Below are positions 8,271 to 9,259 of a stretch of 9,259 nt of DNA, piece by piece. Every line of letters begins with the position of its first letter. Within the stretch, counting starts at the first letter, position 1. Both the position numbers and the translations under genes were made by a program. The DNA is from Planctomycetes bacterium RIFOXYC2_FULL_41_27 (GTDB lineage Bacteria; Planctomycetota; Brocadiia; Brocadiales; Brocadiaceae): NCBI GenBank assembly GCA_001828645.1, contig MHZD01000022.1, positions 1 to 9,259 on the forward strand, written 5' to 3'. Under the pieces are notes generated by a model that was given only the letters and a program-made list of their open reading frames with translations, searched no databases and was not told the DNA's origin.

Positions 8271-9259
8271 TATTGTCCCCCAATTTTAACCACTGCCAGC
8301 CTTTCGATATCCGCAATCAACAGGTTTAGATTTTTTAGGGATTCTATATATGAAATCCTCGTCTCGGCCCACGTCCTCTGGGCGTCAAGCAGGTCTATAT
8401 AATTAAACTCACCCTCTTTGTATCCCCTTTCTATTAATTTCAGTGATTCTTCTGCCCTGGGCAGTATCTTGTCTCTGAATTCAACGACACGCCTTCGTTC
8501 CACATTGTATGAATTAAAATTCTTTTTTAACTGAAAGAGCAGTTCGTTGTAAACAGATTGATTCTCGCTTTTCGCCTTTCTTGAAAGGGCCTTACCCTTT
8601 TGTATATTCCCCTGGTTACGATTAAAAAAAGGGGCGGGTATCTCAATGCCCATCTGAACGGTGTCCACGTTTTCCAGTGAAAGCCGTTTATAGCCTGCCG
8701 ATACATTGATGTCAGGTATAGCCTGTCTTTTTTCTAACGTCAATTGCGTTTCTGCTATTTCAACACCCTTCTTTGATGCCTTAAGGAATGGTTGATTACT
8801 CTTCATATTTAATTCAAGCTCATGAAGCGATAGTTCTCCAGGTTTTGTTAAGAGATTTCCCATCACACCATCGACGATCTCTTCTGGAATGCCCATCACT
8901 GTCTGTAACTCTTTTATAGAATTTTGGAGATTGCCTTCGGCATTGGATACGGAATTTCTTGCCTTCGATAATTCCACCTCTGCCCTGAGGACGTTCGTAA
9001 TAGCCACCTCGCCCGCATCAAACCTGACTTTCTCACTCTCATAAATACCTTTTGCAATTTCTTCTACTTTCTTTGCAATGGAGTAACCTTCCTGGTCAGC
9101 TACAACTTTATAAAACGCCTTCTTTGTGTCGGCTATAACAGCCAGTAGAACGGTATCACGGTCTAATTCGTTTTTCTCTTTTGATTTCTCGCTTACCTTT
9201 ATTCCTAGTCCCCTTTTGCCGCCTGTAATAATTGGCTGAGTGATACCAACAAGGTTTTG
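8270..9259 (-). CDS. TolC/CzcC-type outer-membrane efflux protein, N-terminus outside window
   Basis: Outer-membrane channel component expected to join the CzcB/CzcA pump here, by context the CzcC equivalent. The frame is open from the window edge (QNLVGITQPIITGGKRG) to TAA at 8270-8272, giving 329 residues of a family usually about 400-450, so the signal peptide and roughly the first 100 residues are missing. Seen: the two related repeats typical of the OEP fold, VRFDAGEVAITNVLRAEVEL before the middle and GYKEGEFNYIDLLDAQRTWA near the end, each in long amphipathic helices suited to the periplasmic coiled-coil barrel, and IEIPAPFFNRNQGNIQKGKA in between. A GTG at 9007 could be mistaken for a start but lies inside the conserved FDAGEVAIT stretch. 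Unlike the classical czcCBA order, it is separated from czcB by ynfA, the lipoprotein and the ATPase genes. Confidence 0.9.
   Translation of the reverse strand, partial: QNLVGITQPIITGGKRGLGIKVSEKSKEKNELDRDTVLLAVIADTKKAFYKVVADQEGYSIAKKVEEIAKGIYESEKVRFDAGEVAITNVLRAEVELSKARNSVSNAEGNLQNSIKELQTVMGIPEEIVDGVMGNLLTKPGELSLHELELNMKSNQPFLKASKKGVEIAETQLTLEKRQAIPDINVSAGYKRLSLENVDTVQMGIEIPAPFFNRNQGNIQKGKALSRKAKSENQSVYNELLFQLKKNFNSYNVERRRVVEFRDKILPRAEESLKLIERGYKEGEFNYIDLLDAQRTWAETRISYIESLKNLNLLIADIERLAVVKIGGQ

Overview
Every gene I can support lies on the minus strand, so the window reads right to left as one heavy-metal efflux locus. In transcription order it holds: a TolC/CzcC-type outer-membrane protein (5' part outside the window), a YnfA/UPF0060 small membrane protein, a putative lipoprotein with a possible FMN-binding-like domain, a P1B-type metal-transporting ATPase, a CzcB-type membrane-fusion protein, a four-helix-bundle (23S intervening-sequence family) gene inside an inverted-repeat unit, and a CzcA-type RND pump (3' end outside the window). 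Envelope proteins, a TolC-type channel and a CzcCBA-like pump show a Gram-negative cell. The intergenic repeats (CCCCCTT..AAGGGGG hairpins, CAAAG-type repeats, AACTTTCAACT-type repeats around a four-helix gene) remind me of anammox planctomycetes (Brocadiales) and of other repeat-rich environmental bacteria. That taxonomic guess is weak and rests on memory of style.

How the genes work together (inference from families): the P-type ATPase would move cytoplasmic metal to the periplasm. CzcA, CzcB and the TolC-type protein would form the tripartite pump that carries divalent cations across the outer membrane. The lipoprotein and YnfA are accessory genes of unproven role. The ATPase and czcB are tightly coupled: 4 bases separate them, and the czcB ribosome-binding site overlaps the ATPase stop. 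czcB and czcA, normally adjacent, are separated by the four-helix unit.

The locus carries clear traces of past rearrangement. A 45-bp stretch just after ynfA (7806-7850) is about 87% identical to the ATPase-stop/czcB-start junction at 4687-4731, so a second copy of that junction once existed there. ynfA may therefore sit where another ATPase gene used to be. Two near-identical palindromes flank the region next to this relic, and a composite inverted repeat separates the lipoprotein gene from the ATPase gene. The ATPase is itself unusual: the membrane metal site reads Cys-Ser-Cys instead of Cys-Pro-Cys, the nucleotide-pocket His-Pro is His-Ala, and the last helix lacks the zinc-ATPase Asp. I see no CRISPR array, tRNA, rRNA or insertion-sequence transposase. 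The strongest candidates for something undescribed are the variant ATPase, the relic junction and the four-helix inverted-repeat unit.
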